This document shows, piece by piece, positions 3,673-6,397 of a stretch of DNA of 6,397 bases. The position numbers and the translations under genes are program-made. This DNA comes from Promicromonosporaceae bacterium (GTDB lineage Bacteria; Actinomycetota; Actinomycetes; Actinomycetales; Cellulomonadaceae), in assembly GCA_009780755.1 (NCBI GenBank), contig WQZL01000151.1, positions 1 through 6,397 on the forward strand, read 5' to 3'. Within the stretch, counting starts at the first letter, position 1; the number at the start of each line of letters is the position of its first letter. The notes under the pieces are model-generated. The model saw only the letters and a list, made by a program, of their open reading frames with translations. It was not told where the DNA came from and did no database searches.

Positions 3673-6397
3673 GTGTATACATTTCCCGTGCTTAACCTAC
3701 AAAAACCCTTGACCAAACATTCACGTATTCGCTCTCGCCTGGCTGGCATCACCGCTGCTGGCTTGGCACTCCTGCTGGCTCTCCCGCTCGCCCCGGCAGC
3801 GGCCACTGATGAACCAGCTGCATTAGTTGTCATGAACGGGGAGGTGGGCATCGCACCGCTCGCTACCCTCCTAGAGAGTGGCACGGTCGGTGCTGGCGGC
3901 GCCCCCTGGCGCTTCTACGATGATGGAACCCTATACATCGACAGCGGCACCATTGACTGGTCGGACCCCTATGCAGGCCCCTGGGATTACTACAACGTCC
4001 ATACAGAATGGGGGTGGGCGCCTCTGAGGGAGCAGGTGACGCTAATTGTTTTCACGGGGCCAGTTGCGGCAGGCGGTCTGCGCAACTTATTCCGTGGTAT
4101 GCGATACGCGACCGCTATCGTGGGACTCGACTATCTGAATACGGACAATGCGACGACCATGAATCAGATGTTTTCGGCCATGTTTCGGCTGGCTTCGCTT
4201 GATTTGTCAGGATTCAACACAGCCAATGTAACTGATATGAGCGGCATGCTTAGTGGAGTGGGGGCGCCTAGTTTAGATGTGTCAGGCTTTGACACGAGCA
4301 ACGTAACCGACATGAGTTGGATGTTTAGCTCAGGAGACAGCTTAACGAGTTTAGATGTTTCAGGTTTCGACACGAGCAACGTAACCGACATGTCCGGTAT
4401 GTTCAATGGGCTAAGTGCATCAAGTCTGGACTTATCGGGTTGGGACACGAGCAATGTAACCAACATGCGTTGGATGTTTACCTCACAGGGGTTGACGAGT
4501 TTGGATGTGTCGAGTTTTGATACGAGCAGCGTGACCGACATGAGTTTTATGTTTGGTAGCGCGAGCGGGTTGACGAGTTTGGATGTGTCGAGTTTTGATA
4601 CGAGCAGCGTGACCGACATGAGTTACATGTTTCATTACGCGAGCGGGCTGACGAGTCTGGATTTGTCAGGCTTTGACATGAGCAATGTGACCGTTGCATC
4701 AGGGATGCTTGGTCAGGTCACTTCGCTGTCCACTTTGACGCTGGGAGAATGTTTCGGGTCTATGGGGGAAGTGAGCTTGCCTCACTTCAGCGGATACAGG
4801 TGGGTAAACGTTACGAATGCGGCGATTACAGACAGGTTCACATCTTCGGAACTGATGGTCAACTTCAGCGGGGCCACAATGTATGGCACCTGGGAGCGGC
4901 AGCCTGGAGCGACAATTCTGGCCCCGGTGCTTTACGATGTGACTAGTTGGGATGGTGTCACGATTTCCGAGTGGAGATTGTTTGATGAGCCGCTGGTAGG
5001 GGGTAGTATGGCCGACGTAATGTTCTTAGCCTCAGGCATGCCCGCTGGTATCGTACTCGACCCGGTGGCGGGCACATTCTCTGGTACGCCATCTGTCGAA
5101 GGCTCTTATGAAGTGACAATCACTTTCATGCTTGATGGTGATTATGACCCGCTGGTTTCTGACTCTGCGAACTTTTGGTGGACGGTTGGCCCGGCACCGG
5201 CAGTGGAACATGAGATCACACTCAATTACTGGTGGGGTGGCTCGGGTTCATCCTCGCTGCCGCAAGCATTGGCAGGCACGCTCGTGACGCTGGCCGCGAC
5301 GCCTGACGCAGACAACGGCTTTGTGTGGTGGGATGTCATGGGTGGCCCTGTGGTCTGGGTTGCTGGTACGTCGGCCTCGTCTAACCCAGCGACGTTCGTA
5401 ATGCCGGACCATCCACTGATGGTGTTTCCGCAGTTTAGCCCTCGGTATTCAGTAACGATTGCTGCTGGGACTGGCGGGTCAGCTGTGGCCTTTGTGGGTG
5501 AAGCGCATGTGGATGCGGCGTACGCGGGCATGCATGTGGAGTTGGCGGCGACCCCTGTCGCGGGGAATCGTTTTGTGCGTTGGGAAATCGTCAACGAGGT
5601 AGATCATTGGTGGGCGCCGGTTTGGGTTCTCGGCTCAATGGCCACATCCAATCCGGCAACGTTTGAGATGCCGTGGGCTCCGGTGACGGTAACTCCGATA
5701 TTTGAGTTGATGCCAACACCAGTGGAATATCCAGTCACTGTTACTCAAGCGGCCGGGGGCACGGCTTCTCCCTCTGTGAATGTGGCGGAGGCGGGTGCAT
5801 CCGTGGTGTTGACGGCTGCGCCTGTTGCTGGGCAGCGTTTTGTGCGGTGGAATGCCCCGGGTGTGGCTTGGGCCGCGGGTTCATCGGCTACCTCTAATCC
5901 GGCGACCTTTGTGATGCCGGGCGCTCCGGTGACGGTGACGCCGGTGTTCGAGGCGATCCCAGCGGCGACTCCGACACCTACTCCCACGCCGATACCAACG
6001 CCTACCCCGTGGGAGCCTCCGGCTGACGCGTCGTTTGTCGATGTGGCGACTGGTTCGCAGTTTCACCGGTATATCGAGTGGCTTGCGGCTACGGGGATTA
6101 CTACGGGTTGGCTAGATGGTACGTTCCGTCCGGGTGAGAATGTGGAGCGTCAAGCAATGGCTGCATTCCTTTACCGCGGATTGGCTGATTCAGGAGCGTT
6201 CACAACTCCAAGTGCAGCGACATTTGTGGATAAGTCAGTTGGTAGTACATTCTTCCGGTACGTCGAGTGGTTGGCCGATACCGGCATCACTACTGGCTGG
6301 CGCGTGGGCAATCACATGGAGTTCCGTCCGGGTGCGAATGTGGAGCGTCAGGCGATGGCTGCGTTCTTGTTCCGTGCGGCTGGTGAGCCTGTGTTTA
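3673..6397 (+). CDS. Secreted BspA-like, InlB-repeat, SLH-like surface protein (3' end outside window)
   Basis: A frame without stops runs from GTG 3673 through the window end, giving at least 908 residues. Domains in order (numbered from GTG 3673): signal peptide 1-44, with Lys/Arg before LAGITAAGLALLLALPLAP and likely cleavage after APAAA; a BspA-type N-terminal segment with DDGTLYIDSGTIDW (about 45-150); eight 24-26-residue DUF285 repeats of LDVSGFDTSNVTDMSWMF type (about 153-355); an Ig-like domain with GTFSGTPSVEGSYEVTIT (about 425-505); three divergent InlB B-repeats (514-590, 592-678, 686-760); a Thr-Pro linker (762-785); and SLH-like repeats at 788-837 and from 851. Related BspA proteins are surface adhesins that bind host or bacterial partners, and SLH-like repeats typically attach proteins to the cell wall. 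The start is uncertain: GTG 3673 has AGGGA five bases upstream, but GTG 3688 is possible. A TAA at 3649-3651 excludes earlier starts. A role in adhesion is inferred. Confidence 0.9.
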   Translation, partial: MYTFPVLNLQKPLTKHSRIRSRLAGITAAGLALLLALPLAPAAATDEPAALVVMNGEVGIAPLATLLESGTVGAGGAPWRFYDDGTLYIDSGTIDWSDPYAGPWDYYNVHTEWGWAPLREQVTLIVFTGPVAAGGLRNLFRGMRYATAIVGLDYLNTDNATTMNQMFSAMFRLASLDLSGFNTANVTDMSGMLSGVGAPSLDVSGFDTSNVTDMSWMFSSGDSLTSLDVSGFDTSNVTDMSGMFNGLSASSLDLSGWDTSNVTNMRWMFTSQGLTSLDVSSFDTSSVTDMSFMFGSASGLTSLDVSSFDTSSVTDMSYMFHYASGLTSLDLSGFDMSNVTVASGMLGQVTSLSTLTLGECFGSMGEVSLPHFSGYRWVNVTNAAITDRFTSSELMVNFSGATMYGTWERQPGATILAPVLYDVTSWDGVTISEWRLFDEPLVGGSMADVMFLASGMPAGIVLDPVAGTFSGTPSVEGSYEVTITFMLDGDYDPLVSDSANFWWTVGPAPAVEHEITLNYWWGGSGSSSLPQALAGTLVTLAATPDADNGFVWWDVMGGPVVWVAGTSASSNPATFVMPDHPLMVFPQFSPRYSVTIAAGTGGSAVAFVGEAHVDAAYAGMHVELAATPVAGNRFVRWEIVNEVDHWWAPVWVLGSMATSNPATFEMPWAPVTVTPIFELMPTPVEYPVTVTQAAGGTASPSVNVAEAGASVVLTAAPVAGQRFVRWNAPGVAWAAGSSATSNPATFVMPGAPVTVTPVFEAIPAATPTPTPTPIPTPTPWEPPADASFVDVATGSQFHRYIEWLAATGITTGWLDGTFRPGENVERQAMAAFLYRGLADSGAFTTPSAATFVDKSVGSTFFRYVEWLADTGITTGWRVGNHMEFRPGANVERQAMAAFLFRAAGEPVF
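4129..4737 (+). repeat. Eight BspA-type leucine-rich repeats
   Basis: Asp codons opening the units fall at 4129, 4201, 4276, 4354, 4429, 4504, 4582 and 4660, a period of 72-78 bases (24-26 residues). The unit consensus is LDVSGFDTSNVTDMSxMF. The first unit (LDYLNTDNATTMNQMF) is degenerate and probably caps the array. The last loses the pattern at SNVTVASGML. Such units stack into an elongated LRR-like solenoid. Confidence 0.88.
4489..4624 (+). repeat. Recently duplicated repeat unit, 58 bp identical
   Basis: Bases 4489-4546 and 4567-4624 are identical over 58 bp at a 78-bp offset. Neighbouring units in the same array differ at many silent and non-silent sites. The identity at silent positions points to a recent duplication or gene conversion within the array. 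Confidence 0.8.
5212..5952 (+). repeat. Three divergent InlB B-repeats
   Basis: Three related segments at 5212-5442, 5446-5706 and 5728-5952 share a G-G/S-rich strand, VxLAATPxAGxRFVRW and SxATSNPATFxMPxxPVTVTPxF. This matches the Flg_new/InlB B-repeat pattern of secreted actinobacterial and firmicute proteins. Copies 2 and 3 are closer to each other; copies 1 and 2 carry extra Trp-rich loops (GGPVVWVAG and NEVDHWWAPVWVLG). They probably form a stalk between the binding solenoid and the wall anchor. Confidence 0.75.
6034..6397 (+). repeat. Two SLH-like wall-anchoring repeats (second cut by window end)
   Basis: The segments starting at FVDVATGSQFHRYIEWLA (6034) and FVDKSVGSTFFRYVEWLA (6223) are 189 bases apart. 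Each continues through TGITTGW and FRPGxNVERQAMAAFLxR. These are the hallmarks of the actinobacterial SLH-like repeat, usually found in sets of about three at the C-terminus. A further repeat and the stop codon are expected just outside the window. Confidence 0.82.

Noticed and set aside
4164..4619. A 151-codon reverse-strand frame with repeated VTLLVSKLDTSKL-like peptides
   Set aside because: It lies exactly antisense to the BspA-type repeats, and its periodicity is the shadow of theirs. The forward frame has a signal peptide and recognisable domains.
5226..5594. Reverse-strand frames within the InlB B-repeat region (also 5745-5987)
   Set aside because: They are shadows of the repeated forward-strand coding sequence, low in complexity and lacking known motifs.

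Overview
The window looks like chromosomal DNA from a high-GC Gram-positive bacterium (Actinomycetota). The evidence is the C-terminal sequence of RpoC, leaderless-looking promoters with TANNNT -10 boxes, GTG as a likely start codon, and a large secreted cell-wall protein with S-layer-homology-like (SLH-like) repeats behind a Thr-Pro linker. That last architecture is familiar from host-associated Actinomycetaceae and their relatives. The family-level placement is inference; the phylum is fairly safe.

Layout, all genes on the + strand. (1) 3-278 is the 3' end of rpoC, followed by a strong 16-bp GC-rich hairpin terminator (289-327). (2) 331-565 holds no gene. It carries a REP/MITE-like palindromic repeat (about 343-472) and small hairpins. 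(3) 566-657 is an array of four 23-bp repeats ending exactly at the start codon of an AAA_14/DUF4143 ATPase (658-1908). (4) 2011-2056 is a second, different array of two 23-bp repeats, again ending exactly at the start codon of a divergent paralogue (2057-3322). (5) 3319-3512 is an ATGA-coupled 21-codon ORF whose frame stays open after one TAG, possibly the remnant of a third gene. (6) 3513-3654 holds a perfect 33-bp palindrome and a second, AT-rich hairpin. (7) 3673 to the window end is a very large secreted surface protein, cut off at the edge. It has a signal peptide, eight BspA-type (DUF285) leucine-rich repeats, an Ig-like domain, three divergent InlB B-repeats, a Thr-Pro linker and two SLH-like repeats.

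The most unusual part is 566-3654. Both ATPase genes have the same promoter geometry: a TANNNT box, exactly 6 nt, then ATG, with no convincing Shine-Dalgarno site. In each case the box lies in the last unit of a 23-bp direct repeat, although the two repeat sequences differ. Because 23 = 17 + 6, each repeat puts the preceding unit's equivalent hexamer exactly at the -35 position. This suggests each ATPase, or a partner, reads its own repeat. The biological role of this ATPase family is not established, and nothing here proves one. The surface protein is probably an independent adhesin gene with its own ribosome-binding site.
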